A DNA stretch of 14,625 bases from Thermoflexus sp. (lineage in GTDB: Bacteria; Chloroflexota; Anaerolineae; Thermoflexales; Thermoflexaceae): the NCBI GenBank assembly GCA_017743605.1, contig JAGHYO010000033.1:1-14625 (forward strand), in the 5' to 3' direction. The position numbers were made by a program, and so were the translations under genes. Below are positions 1 to 7,772 of the stretch, in pieces. How positions within the stretch are numbered: position 1 is the first letter of the stretch; each line of letters begins with the position of its first letter. The notes below the pieces were generated by a model that was not told the DNA's origin, searched no databases, and saw only the letters and a program-made list of their open reading frames with translations.

Positions 1-874
1 CTATCCGCAGGGCCTGCAACAGTTGGTCCGCCGCATCATAAGTGTAGGTGACCTCTTTCGGGGGGACGGCCTGGGCGTTGTAGGTGCGCTCCACGCGGAT
101 TTCGGTGTTCCCAATGCCCGGCAGCCGCAGGTCCAGGGTGCGGGTGACGAAGTTGCCGGAGGCGGTGTTGAACGGGTCGCCCTCGGTGCCCTGATGGCCG
201 CCGCAGGGGTTTTTGAGGCAGGCAAAGCCGAAGGCACCGGAGTAGACGGCGGGGAGGGCGGCCCTCCAGACGGCGACGTTGCCGGCGGCGTCGGCGGCCC
301 AGATGGTGAAGGTGTTGCGGCCCACGCGGGGGAGGGTGAAAACGGCCCCATAGCGGCCGTTCCCCGAGACTGCCGGTGCGGCCACCCCACCGCCCCCGCT
401 GTCGCTGGCGGCAACGAAGACGACGGCGGCCAGCGCGCAGTTGTCCTCGATCTGCGCCGAGAGGGCGACGCCACCCTCGCCGTCCTGGAAGATCGAGACC
501 CCGCTAATGCGCGGCGGCAGCCGGCCCACCAGCTCCAGGTCGAAGGGGCCGGAGGTGTGGGTGAGGATGGCCGCGTTGTCCACCTCCAGCTGCGCCGTGT
601 ATCGCAGGGCATACGGGTTCGTGATCGGGCCCGAGGGCCGCGGGAAGAGGCCGGAGACGTCCTCGGAGAAGGCGCCGCCGGGGAAGATCCAGGATCGGCT
701 GCGGGCGTCGGAGGCGCGGCGGAGGGTCAACGTGCCTTTCCCGTAGGCCGCGGGGGAGACGAGCCGGGCGCCGCCTTCCGGCCCGCGATCGGGCACCTTG
801 AGGGCGGTCCTGGATCCACTCCCCCCTGGCGGCACCGACTCCAGCAGGCGGAACCGACAGGCCGCGCCATCCCC
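1..874 (-). pseudogene. RHS/YD-repeat protein fragment (middle part, runs off the window)
   Basis: Read on the minus strand, an open frame without any ATG runs from just after a TGA at 877-875 to the window edge. It encodes in order: about 90 unassigned residues; an Ig-like stretch containing LPPRISGVSIFQDGEG and FTIWAADAAGNVA; and a motif diagnostic of the RHS N-terminal domain (DUF6531), GDPFNTASGNFVTRTLDL followed by VERTYNAQ. RHS proteins are large cell-surface or secreted polymorphic proteins, often toxin carriers. Only about six residues after RTYNAQ the frame reads VTYTYDAADQLLQ, a typical YD repeat. In intact family members a long segment separates these two parts, so an internal deletion is likely. 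With no start codon except weak GTGs and a stop at the upstream border, this looks like part of a broken gene that begins near 1527. It could instead be a separate gene starting at an internal GTG. Confidence 0.7.
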
Positions 875-1527
875 TCATAGTACTCGCACGCCGAAGGTGG
901 AGAAATGGGGGGTCCATGCCCGGAGCGTCCGACGGGCGCGGTCGAAGATGCTCGGGAGCGGAACCCAGCGGCCCTGTCCGGGCTCGTGGACGGAGAGAAC
1001 GGCGCCGGCCGATGCTGGCAGCGCCTCTGACGGACAGATGGTCGGGGCTAAGGGCGCGCGGAAGGCGCGGACTGCCCGGCCCTCCCGGTCTGTAGCTTCC
1101 AGATCGGAGGCGAACTCCAGCGGAGCGCCAGGGGGCGCAAGGGGCGCGGGGGAGCGGACAGCATAGCGTAACCGCACCGGGGAGGTCAGTGCCCCCGGAG
1201 GGACCTCCACCGTCACCCGCCCATCGGGGCTGGTGAATGCGCCCCCGTACGGGGAGATCCAGTCTGGATCGCCGGCTTGCAACACCAGCGGCAGGAACAC
1301 CCGATAGGGAGCCCACTCGGCCCGATGGCGGTCTCCTCTGGGCGAGGCAGGGGTGGCGGGAGCAGGACGATCGATCTGCGGAAGGGAACCTCTCGGGCGG
1401 TCCGGGACTGCCCGGGCGAGGACCGGCGGCGGCATTCTGGGAACCGGCAGAGCTGGGTGAAGCCCCATATCCCGGCCAAGAGAAAGTAGAGGATCCGGTG
1501 AACTTGCCCACAGCGGCACGTCCTCAT
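875..1527 (-). pseudogene. N-terminal part of a secreted RHS-type protein (signal peptide plus ZU5-like domain)
   Basis: The best start is the ATG at 1527-1525, preceded by a GAGAGG ribosome site about six bases upstream. It encodes MRTCRCGQVHR and then a hydrophobic stretch, ILYFLLAGIWGF, typical of a signal peptide. After that the sensible sequence lies in another frame, beginning about 1465: proline-rich linker, RVFLPLVLQ, then a ZU5-like beta domain (FTSPDGRVTVEVPPGAL, then ATDREGRAVRAF, ending WTPHFSTFGVRVL) up to the TGA at 877-875. This domain is common near the front of secreted RHS and adhesin proteins of Chloroflexota. A one-base length change near 1450-1465 and the stop would both have to be repaired to give one continuous protein with the downstream fragment. 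The domain call is firm in outline; the frameshift is inferred from reading frames alone and could be a sequencing error. Confidence 0.6.
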
Positions 1528-1584
1528 CCGCACCCTCTCGATCCTCAGGGGATTCTCTCGAAGAGGATTCAGGAGACTCGAGCG

Positions 1585-1872
1585 GATCCATGCCCTCGCT
1601 GTGGAAGCCCCCACATTGTCCAGAACGGAAGGACCCGATAGGGTAGCCAAAAATACCACTGTAAAGACGGTGGGGCTTGCCGAGTGCTTCAGACAAGAGT
1701 CCGATCCACGGAGGAACAGAAGGAATTGATCCTAAAAGCGTATCGAGAACGGGCCAGTGGAAGGGCACTGCGTCGCTGGTTTGGCATCTCAATCCCGACG
1801 GTTTGGCGATGGATTCAAAAAAGTAAATCGTTTGCCTTCTATTGCTGTGACACTGCCATCTTCTGATTCCCA
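1585..1872 (+). mobile_element. Degraded IS1-type insertion sequence (InsA-like transposase remnant)
   Basis: The plus strand reads DPCPRCGSPHIVQNGRTR, then TAG (1639-1641), then GSQKYHCKD and, in the same frame, TEEQKELILKAYRERASGRALRRWFGI followed by a helix-turn-helix ending TVWRWIQ. This is the layout of the zinc-finger plus HTH protein InsA of IS1-family elements. Three lesions are visible. TAG stands where CAG (Gln) would fit. A Gly replaces the fourth zinc-finger Cys (KDGG instead of the usual KDCG). A frame change occurs at a run of six A (1817-1822), after which the neighbouring frame reads KKVNRLPSIAVTLPSSDSQ, resembling the usual InsA tail. No InsB catalytic part and no terminal repeats were recognised, so this is a dead fragment. 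It lies just upstream of the broken RHS gene and has lower GC than its surroundings. Confidence 0.6.
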
Positions 1873-2285
1873 GTTGCTTGATTGGCACAATTTGGTGATC
1901 CAATCGTTCGGGGTGACCTACAATCTGGAACTCGCATCATCCGTCACATATTTGAGCACTACCTCAAGGTTTCCAGGGTTGGAATCTGATGGCAGTGGAT
2001 GTGGAAGAAATTGGGTCAGGAGGTTGGAATGGGCCTTCGCCCATATCCTCATCCCCTGCCCGGGAGCCCTGATTGTTAAGGCTTGCTCAGATCAGGACAA
2101 TGATCAGGCGGATGAAGGGGTGCCGGCAGCCGCATCGACTTGGGGGATCTGGGATTTCAGCCAGCATCGGAAGCAGACAGTGACCATTGTGAACTTGCGC
2201 CAGGACCCCACCTCCCCAACGTCCTCAACCCCGGAGTAACTCGGCCTCAAAAAACCGGAAAGCCCTGACCCGCCTCCCGGGACGC
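1873..2285. other. Intergenic sequence of lower GC, no gene recognised
   Basis: This roughly 400-base stretch separates the transposase remnant from the carA promoter region. A frame on the plus strand stays open to 2239 and another on the minus strand spans 2104-2334. Neither has a ribosome site, a recognisable motif or plausible protein composition. The base composition is closer to neutral than in the flanking genes, which fits degraded imported DNA. It may hold the eroded rest of the insertion element. Confidence 0.4.
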
Positions 2286-2314
2286 TTGGACGGCGATGCA
2301 GGCGATGGTAGGAT
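2286..2314 (+). promoter_or_regulatory. Candidate sigma-70-type promoter for carA
   Basis: TTGGAC (2286-2291) and TAGGAT (2309-2314) are separated by exactly 17 bases and lie about 80 bases before the carA start. Each box is only a partial match to TTGACA and TATAAT. No attenuator or PyrR-type element was recognised in the leader. Confidence 0.35.
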
Positions 2315-2393
2315 ATTTCCTCAAATCGTTCCATAGCTCACAAAACCAGGGAAACCAGAGATAGGGCATCGGAGAAGTCGGGAGGAGAACCAG

Positions 2394-3512
2394 ATGCAAG
2401 GCGTTCTGGCGCTGGAGGACGGGACAGCATTCGTCGGGCAATCCTTCGGGGCGCGGGCCACCGTGGTGGGAGAGGTGGTCTTCAACACCGCGATGACCGG
2501 CTACCAGGAGATCCTCACCGATCCCTCTTACCGAGGCCAGATGGTCGTGATGACGTGTTCCCACATCGGCAACGTGGGGGTGAACGATGAGGACGTGGAA
2601 AGCGATCGCCCCCAGGTCGCCGCTTTCATCGTCCGCGCCCTGAGCCCAGTGGTTTCGAACTGGCGGGCGAAGGAGAGCCTGGAGGATTACCTCGCCCGCC
2701 ATGGCGTGCCCGGCCTGCACGAGATCGATACCCGCGCCCTGACCCGGCGGATCCGGGAGAAAGGGGCGATGAAGGCTGCCCTCTCCACGGAAGGGGTGGA
2801 CCCGGAGGCCCTAGTGGAGATGGCGCGGGCGTGGGAAGGATTGGAGGGCCAGGATACGGTCCGCGAGGTGACCTGCGCGGCCCCCTACGAATGGACTCAT
2901 GGGTCCGGCCGCTGGCAGCCCCACAGCTTCCGACCGGATTCCGAGCAGCGGCATCACGTGGTGGTGTATGACTTCGGCGTCAAGCGCTCCATCCTCCGGA
3001 GGCTGGTCGATCGGGGATGTCGGGTCACCGTCGTGCCGGCCTACACTCCCGCCGCGGAGGCCCTCCGCCTGCGGCCCGACGGGATCGTCCTCTCCAACGG
3101 ACCGGGGGATCCGGCAGGGCTTCCGGAGATCGTAGGGATCGTGCGCCAGCTCCTCGAGGCGGAGATCCCGCTCTTCGGCATCTGCCTGGGCCATCAGCTG
3201 ATCGCCCGGGCCATCGGCGCCCGCACCTACAAGCTTCCCTTCGGCCACCACGGAAGCAACCACCCGGTCCTGGACCGGGCCACCGGCCGGGTGCAGATCA
3301 CCGCCCAGAACCACAACTATGCGGTGGATCCAGATACTCTCGACCCTGAGCAGGTGGTGATCACTCGCTTCAATTTGAACGACGGCACGGTGGAGGGACT
3401 GGCGCTACGGGATCGACCAGTGTTCTCCGTGCAATACCATCCGGAGGCCGGCCCCGGCCCCCACGACGCAGATCCCATCTTCGATCAATGGGCGGAGAGA
3501 TTGGGACGCTAA
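2394..3512 (+). CDS. carA: Carbamoyl phosphate synthetase small subunit (glutamine amidotransferase)
   Basis: This subunit hydrolyses glutamine and passes ammonia to CarB for carbamoyl phosphate synthesis, the first step of pyrimidine synthesis and a feed into arginine, in the cytoplasm. The 372 residues match the usual length. The N-terminal small-chain domain covers about 1-140 (EDGTAFVGQSFGA, FNTAMTGYQEILTDPSY). A class I glutamine amidotransferase domain follows from about 190 to the end. The catalytic triad is complete: nucleophile Cys264 in LFGICLGHQ, and His349 and Glu351 in QYHPE. The oxyanion-side motif SNGPGDP is also present. The ATG at 2394 is supported by GGAGGAG (2381-2387). carB follows in the same direction but only after 320 bp, a wide gap for a pair usually packed closely. 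Confidence 0.97.
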   Translation: MQGVLALEDGTAFVGQSFGARATVVGEVVFNTAMTGYQEILTDPSYRGQMVVMTCSHIGNVGVNDEDVESDRPQVAAFIVRALSPVVSNWRAKESLEDYLARHGVPGLHEIDTRALTRRIREKGAMKAALSTEGVDPEALVEMARAWEGLEGQDTVREVTCAAPYEWTHGSGRWQPHSFRPDSEQRHHVVVYDFGVKRSILRRLVDRGCRVTVVPAYTPAAEALRLRPDGIVLSNGPGDPAGLPEIVGIVRQLLEAEIPLFGICLGHQLIARAIGARTYKLPFGHHGSNHPVLDRATGRVQITAQNHNYAVDPDTLDPEQVVITRFNLNDGTVEGLALRDRPVFSVQYHPEAGPGPHDADPIFDQWAERLGR

Positions 3513-3654
3513 CACTGGTATCATGCCCCATGCGGCACCCTCGCTTCGGACATAGAGGCTTCTGTTCCGATCTTCTGTCTTCGGATTTGCTGTCGGTCGC
3601 GGCGGGTGGGCTCTTCGAAAAACGCCCAGGTGTCTGTAGACGAGATAGAATCCC

Positions 3655-3703
3655 ATACAGCAAGGCAGGAAGTCAGCGCCTCGACTGCATCATCTTGCTG
3701 TAT
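3655..3703. repeat. 10-bp perfect inverted repeat around a 29-base spacer
   Basis: ATACAGCAAG (3655-3664) is the exact reverse complement of CTTGCTGTAT (3694-3703). In the carA-carB mRNA this would form a stem with a 29-base loop. It could be the ends of a tiny non-autonomous element, a binding site, or an RNA structure; the sequence does not say which. Confidence 0.65.
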
Positions 3704-3710
3704 TCCCTTT

Positions 3711-3735
3711 CGGTAGGAGGGGCTTTAGCCCGGAT
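3711..3735 (+). repeat. REP-like element, copy A
   Basis: CGGTAGGAGGGGCTTTAGCCCGG shares the core GGTAGGAG..GCTTTAGCC with two elements at 9634-9662 and 9675-9703. The inner GGGCTTTAGCCC is a perfect 5-bp stem with a two-base loop. It is followed by GATTCTCTCTTTT, so it could also act as a weak terminator between carA and carB. Confidence 0.5.
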
Positions 3736-3832
3736 TCTCTCTTTTGGCTAAGTTGCGAAAGTCCAGAAGCCGCTCCGAGATCAGCGGACCTCAGGAAACG
3801 CCTGCCCATTTGTGCAGTGAGGTGGAGTCTAG

Positions 3833-6800
3833 ATGCCACGACGCTCAGATATCCGCTCGATCCTGGTTATTGGTTCCGGGCCTATCGTGATCGGCCAGGC
3901 GGCCGAGTTTGACTATTCCGGGACCCAGGCCCTCAAGGTCCTGCGGCGGGAGGGCTACCGGGTGATCCTGGTCAACTCCAACCCGGCCACCATCATGACC
4001 GATCCCGAAATGGCCGACGCCACTTACATCGAGCCCCTGGTCCCGGAGATCCTCGAACGGATCATCGACCGGGAGCGGCCGGACGCCTTGCTTCCCACCC
4101 TGGGCGGCCAGACCGCCCTGAACCTGGCCATGGCGTTGCACGAACAAGGGACCCTAGAGCGCTACGGGGTGGAGCTGATCGGTGCCTCTCCGCAGGCGAT
4201 CCGCATTGCCGAGGACCGCCTCGCCTTTAAAGAGGCGATGGAGAAGGCTGGCCTGGAGGTCCCCCGCAGCGTCCTGGCCCGCTCCGTGGAGGAGGCGCTG
4301 GCCTTCGCCGAGCAGGTGGGCTACCCGGTGCTCATCCGCCCTTCTTTTACCTTAGGCGGCACCGGAGCTGGCGTCGCCTGTTCCCGGGAGGAGCTGATCG
4401 ATCGCGTGGATCTGGCCCTGCGCCTCAGCCCCGTCGGCTCGGCCCTCATCGAGGAGTCCCTCCTGGGCTGGAAGGAGTTCGAGCTGGAGGTGATGCGGGA
4501 TCGTCACGACAACTTCGTGGTGGTGTGCACCATCGAGAACCTGGACCCTATGGGCGTGCACACCGGGGATTCCATCACCCTGGCCCCCGCCCAGACACTC
4601 ACCGACAAGGAGTATCAGCGCATGCGGGACTGGGCCCGGGCGGTGATGCACGCGGTGGGGGTGGAGACCGGCGGCTCCAACGTCCAGTTCGCCGTGAACC
4701 CCTGCGATGGCCGGATGCGGGTCATCGAGATGAACCCCCGGGTCTCCCGCTCCTCGGCCCTGGCCTCCAAGGCCACGGGCTTCCCCATCGCCAAGATCGC
4801 GGCGCTCCTCGCCGTGGGCTACACCCTGGACGAGCTCCGCAACGAGATCACGCGGCGCACGGTGGCGGCCTTCGAGCCGGCCATCGATTACGTGGTGGTG
4901 AAGATCCCTCGATGGGCTTTCGAGAAATTCCCCGGCGCCGATCCTGCCCTCGGCCCCCAGATGAAATCCGTGGGGGAGGTGATGGCCATCGGACGGACCT
5001 TCAAGGAGGCGCTCCAGAAAGCGATGCGGGGGCTGGAGATTGGGGCGAAGGGCTTTGAGGGATTCCCGCCGGAGCGGCGGCCCCCCGACCTGCGGGCTGC
5101 CATGGCACGCCCGACCCCTGACCGCCTGCGGGCTGTCCACGACGCCCTGATGGCCGGGATGCCGGTCGAGGAGGTCGCCGCCCTCACCGGATATGATCCC
5201 TGGTTCGTCATCCAGATGGCCGAGCTGACAGAGCGGGAACGAGAGCTGCGCAGCTACACCCTAACCACGGTCCCGGCGGCCCTGTTGCGCCAGGCCAAAC
5301 GAGAGGGGTTTTCGGATGCACAGCTGGCAGCTTTCTTCGGCTGCACAGAAGAGGCAGTCCGCCGTCGCCGCGAGGCTCTGGGCGTCCGCCCGCGCTACGC
5401 CCAGGTGGACACCTGCGCGGCGGAGTTCGAGGCTTATACACCCTATCTTTACAGCACCTACGAGGAAAGCGATGAAGCCCCACCGACGGATCGCCCCAAA
5501 GTGGTGATCATCGGCAGCGGCCCCAATCGCATCGGGCAGGGGATCGAGTTCGATTACAGCTGTTGCCACGCCGCCTTTGCTCTGCGGGAGGTGGGGATCG
5601 AATCGATCATGGTGAACTCCAACCCGGAGACCGTGAGCACAGACTACGACACCTCGGATCGCCTGTATTTTGAGCCGCTGACCCTGGAGGATGTGCTAAA
5701 CATCGTTGAACGCGAGCGGCCCCTCGGCGTCATTGTGCAGTTTGGGGGGCAGACGGCCCTCAACCTGACCACGCCCCTGCACCGCGCTGGGGCGCCCATC
5801 CTGGGCACCCCCCCTGACGCCATCGACCTGGCCGAGGATCGGAGGCGGTTCAGCGCCCTGTTGCGGGACTTGGACATCCCCCAGCCGGAGCATGGGATGG
5901 CGACGTCGGTCGAGGAGGCCCTTCAGGTTGCCCAGCGCATCGGCTATCCGGTTCTGGTCCGGCCCAGCTACGTCCTGGGCGGGCGGGCCATGGCCATCTG
6001 TTACGATGAGGAGATCTTAGGGGCCTATATGGCTGAAGCGGTATGGGTCTCCCCGGAGCGACCGGTGCTGATCGACCGCTTCCTGGAGGACGCCTACGAG
6101 GCGGAAGTGGACGCGGTGGCGGATGGGAAGCGCGTGGTCATCGGGGGCATCCTCCAGCACATCGAGGAGGCAGGGGTGCACTCCGGGGATTCCGCCTGCG
6201 TGCTGCCGCCCTATAAGATCTCCCGCTATCATCTCCAGATCATTGAGGAATACACCGAGCGGATCGCCCTGGCCCTGGGGGTGCGAGGGCTGATCAACAT
6301 CCAGTTTGCCATCAAGGACGATATCGTCTATGTCCTGGAGGCCAACCCGCGGGCCTCCCGCACTGTGCCCTTTATCAGCAAGGCCACCGGCGTTCCCCTG
6401 GCCCGCATCGCCACCCGGGTGATGCTGGGACAGCCCCTGGAGGAGATCGGCTTCACCCGGTCGCCGGAAGTGCGCGCCTTCTTCGTCAAGGAAGCCGTGC
6501 TGCCCTTCCGCAAGCTGCCAGGGGCGGACGCCGTCCTGGGCCCCGAGATGAAATCCACCGGCGAGGTGATGGGCTGGGCAGAGACCTTCGGCCACGCCTT
6601 CGCCAAAGCGGAGATGGCTGCTGGGGATGCTTTACCCCTTGGTGGCACGGTGCTGCTCTCGGTGAACGATTTCGACAAGGGGAACGTGCTGAAGATCGCC
6701 CGGGACTTCTATCGCCTGGGTTTCCGACTGATGGCCACCCGGGGCACGGCGGAGGCCCTGCGGCGGGCTGGACTGCCGGTGGAGGTGGTGAACAAGGTGA

Positions 6801-7051
6801 GCGAGGGCTCCCCCCACGTGGTGGACGCCATCCGGGAGGGACGGGTGCAGCTGATCCTGAACACCCCCCTGGGGCCGCGGGCCTACACCGACGGCATGCG
6901 GATCCGCCAGGCGGCCGTGCGCTACGGGGTGCCGCTGCTCACCACCCTCTCCGCAGCTGCTGCGTCCGTCCAGGCCATCCGGGCCATGCGGGAACGGGAT
7001 TTCACGGCGATGAGCTTGCAGGAGCACTACGCCCGAAAGCGCGGCGCATAG
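3833..7051 (+). CDS. carB: Carbamoyl phosphate synthetase large subunit
   Basis: This subunit makes carbamoyl phosphate from bicarbonate, ammonia delivered by CarA, and two ATP. Its 1072 residues are full length. The two homologous synthetase halves are visible by their opening motifs: GSGPIVIGQAAEFDYSGTQA near residue 14 for the carboxyphosphate half, and GSGPNRIGQGIEFDYSCCHA near residue 560 for the carbamoyl phosphate half. Each is followed by FGGQTALNL or LGGQTALNL, and an oligomerisation domain lies between them. A C-terminal MGS-type regulatory domain starts near residue 936 (LLSVNDFDKGNVLKIA, MATRGTAEALR, NKVSEGSPHVVDAI, ILNTPLGPRAYTDG). It probably binds UMP or another effector, though the allosteric response is inferred from the family. 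The ATG at 3833 has GAGGTGGAG (3819-3827) in front. A small permease gene follows 31 bp downstream. Confidence 0.98.
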   Translation: MPRRSDIRSILVIGSGPIVIGQAAEFDYSGTQALKVLRREGYRVILVNSNPATIMTDPEMADATYIEPLVPEILERIIDRERPDALLPTLGGQTALNLAMALHEQGTLERYGVELIGASPQAIRIAEDRLAFKEAMEKAGLEVPRSVLARSVEEALAFAEQVGYPVLIRPSFTLGGTGAGVACSREELIDRVDLALRLSPVGSALIEESLLGWKEFELEVMRDRHDNFVVVCTIENLDPMGVHTGDSITLAPAQTLTDKEYQRMRDWARAVMHAVGVETGGSNVQFAVNPCDGRMRVIEMNPRVSRSSALASKATGFPIAKIAALLAVGYTLDELRNEITRRTVAAFEPAIDYVVVKIPRWAFEKFPGADPALGPQMKSVGEVMAIGRTFKEALQKAMRGLEIGAKGFEGFPPERRPPDLRAAMARPTPDRLRAVHDALMAGMPVEEVAALTGYDPWFVIQMAELTERERELRSYTLTTVPAALLRQAKREGFSDAQLAAFFGCTEEAVRRRREALGVRPRYAQVDTCAAEFEAYTPYLYSTYEESDEAPPTDRPKVVIIGSGPNRIGQGIEFDYSCCHAAFALREVGIESIMVNSNPETVSTDYDTSDRLYFEPLTLEDVLNIVERERPLGVIVQFGGQTALNLTTPLHRAGAPILGTPPDAIDLAEDRRRFSALLRDLDIPQPEHGMATSVEEALQVAQRIGYPVLVRPSYVLGGRAMAICYDEEILGAYMAEAVWVSPERPVLIDRFLEDAYEAEVDAVADGKRVVIGGILQHIEEAGVHSGDSACVLPPYKISRYHLQIIEEYTERIALALGVRGLINIQFAIKDDIVYVLEANPRASRTVPFISKATGVPLARIATRVMLGQPLEEIGFTRSPEVRAFFVKEAVLPFRKLPGADAVLGPEMKSTGEVMGWAETFGHAFAKAEMAAGDALPLGGTVLLSVNDFDKGNVLKIARDFYRLGFRLMATRGTAEALRRAGLPVEVVNKVSEGSPHVVDAIREGRVQLILNTPLGPRAYTDGMRIRQAAVRYGVPLLTTLSAAAASVQAIRAMRERDFTAMSLQEHYARKRGA

Positions 7052-7082
7052 AGATTTTCACCCTGAAGGAGACGGGTCGGAG

Positions 7083-7589
7083 ATGAAGAAAAGGGGGATC
7101 TCGATGGATCTTGGGACCGCTGTGGTGCTGACCCTCGCGGCGGTGATGGTAGGCATCGCCTACGCACGGGGCGGGGAGGTGGCGGCGGCCGGATGGCAAG
7201 GGGTGTGGCGGGCCGTGCGCGACTTCCTTCCACTCTTCCTCGGGATCTTTATCCTCATCGGCTTCTCGGAAGTCCTGATCCCTCGTGAGGCCATCGCCCG
7301 GTGGCTAGGGCCTGGCGCGGGCTGGCGAGGGATCCTGATCGCCAGCGGGGTGGGGATGCTGATCCCCGGCGGGCCCTTTGTCTCCTTCCCCCTGATTGCG
7401 ATGCTCTATCGGGCCGGAGCCAGCGTAGGCGCAGTGGTCGCCTTCATCACCGCGTGGTCCCTCTGGTCCCTTACCCGGCTGCCCCTGGAGTTTGCCCTCC
7501 TGGGCCCGCGCCCGATGATAGCGCGTCTGATCTCCACCCTGTTCATGCCTCCGCTGGCCGGATGGATCGCTCACCTGCTCTTCGATTGA
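7083..7589 (+). CDS. Small ArsP/YraQ-type (DUF318-like) permease
   Basis: This 168-residue, very hydrophobic protein has about five membrane segments (roughly 8-28, 46-66, 80-108, 110-130 and 147-166). The motif MLIPGGPFVSFPLIAMLYRAG followed by GAVVAFITAWSLWSLTRLP matches the core of the ArsP_1 (PF03773, DUF318) permease family. Well-studied relatives are about twice this length and export organoarsenicals. Half-length versions are known, and their substrate is unknown. The ATG at 7083 has only AAGGAG about 12 bases upstream and GGAG directly against it. ATG 7104 (residue 8), with AAGGGGGA seven bases upstream, is an equally good start. The 31-bp gap suggests co-transcription with carB, but no link to carbamoyl phosphate is evident. 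Confidence 0.75.
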   Translation: MKKRGISMDLGTAVVLTLAAVMVGIAYARGGEVAAAGWQGVWRAVRDFLPLFLGIFILIGFSEVLIPREAIARWLGPGAGWRGILIASGVGMLIPGGPFVSFPLIAMLYRAGASVGAVVAFITAWSLWSLTRLPLEFALLGPRPMIARLISTLFMPPLAGWIAHLLFD

Positions 7590-7622
7590 CCCTGCTTGAA
7601 CCGATGCGATCCAGCTGTGAGC

Positions 7623-7635
7623 GAAGCGGCGCTTC
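7623..7635. repeat. Short hairpin GAAGC-GGC-GCTTC
   Basis: A perfect 5-bp stem with a three-base loop lies after the permease gene and touches the -35 box of the next promoter. It has no U tract, so it is at most a weak end point for the carB-permease transcript. Confidence 0.25.
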
Positions 7636-7664
7636 TTGACCAGGGCTTCGATAAGGACTAAGAT
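7636..7664 (+). promoter_or_regulatory. Sigma-70-type promoter of the efflux operon
   Basis: TTGACC (7636-7641, five of six bases of TTGACA) and TAAGAT (7659-7664) are spaced 17 bases apart, the ideal distance. The predicted transcription start, about 7671, falls inside the palindrome at 7666-7685, so a repressor bound there would block initiation. Confidence 0.6.
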
Positions 7665-7665
7665 C

Positions 7666-7685
7666 TTGATTGATCGATCAATTAA
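7666..7685. promoter_or_regulatory. Palindromic operator, probable TetR-regulator binding site
   Basis: The core ATTGATCGATCAAT (7669-7682) is a perfect 14-bp palindrome. Two further base pairs match outside one mismatch, giving TTG-core-TAA. Its size and symmetry suit a TetR-family dimer. It sits directly after the -10 box and about 90 bases before the TetR gene, which indicates autoregulation. The regulator assignment is inferred from position. Confidence 0.6.
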
Positions 7686-7772
7686 TTTTGTGCTCCTTGG
7701 CAAGCATAGCGGTCAGAGGGCGCACGAGCTGTCTTTAGCCTGAACCTTTTCACACATCCGGTGGGGGAGGAG

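Larger units (their letters stand above)
3513..3832. other. Unusually long carA-carB spacer with repeats and no gene
   Basis: The spacer carries a 10-bp perfect inverted repeat (3655-3664 with 3694-3703) and a REP-like element (3711-3735). TAGAAT at 3646-3651 resembles a -10 box, but no good -35 box lies upstream of it. A frame open across 3488-3751 has no ribosome site and no family resemblance and is not taken as a gene. carB's own ribosome site is GAGGTGGAG at 3819-3827. Confidence 0.6.

Noticed and set aside
23..880. Long plus-strand frame (285 codons)
   Set aside because: It is antisense to the RHS-type frame, has low-complexity Gly/Ala/Arg composition and no motif; GC-rich shadow.
504..1511. 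Minus-strand frame of 335 codons
   Set aside because: Composition is Arg/Pro/Ser-rich with no domain; the recognisable ZU5, Ig-like and DUF6531 motifs are in the neighbouring frame.
1814..1825. Programmed frameshift signal in the transposase remnant (A6 run)
   Set aside because: The frame change needed is +1, not the -1 slip used by IS1, and other lesions are present, so decay is more likely.
1757..2239. Plus-strand frame of 160 codons
   Set aside because: Only its beginning resembles the frameshifted InsA tail; the rest has no ribosome site or family resemblance.
2104..2334. Small minus-strand frame before carA
   Set aside because: No ribosome site or motif, and it crosses the candidate carA promoter.
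3488..3751. Plus-strand frame overlapping the carA end
   Set aside because: It runs through the inverted repeat and REP-like element, has no ribosome site and no protein-like pattern.
4352..5140. Minus-strand frame of 262 codons inside carB
   Set aside because: It is antisense to well-conserved carB sequence; His/Gly/Pro-rich shadow typical of GC-rich genes.
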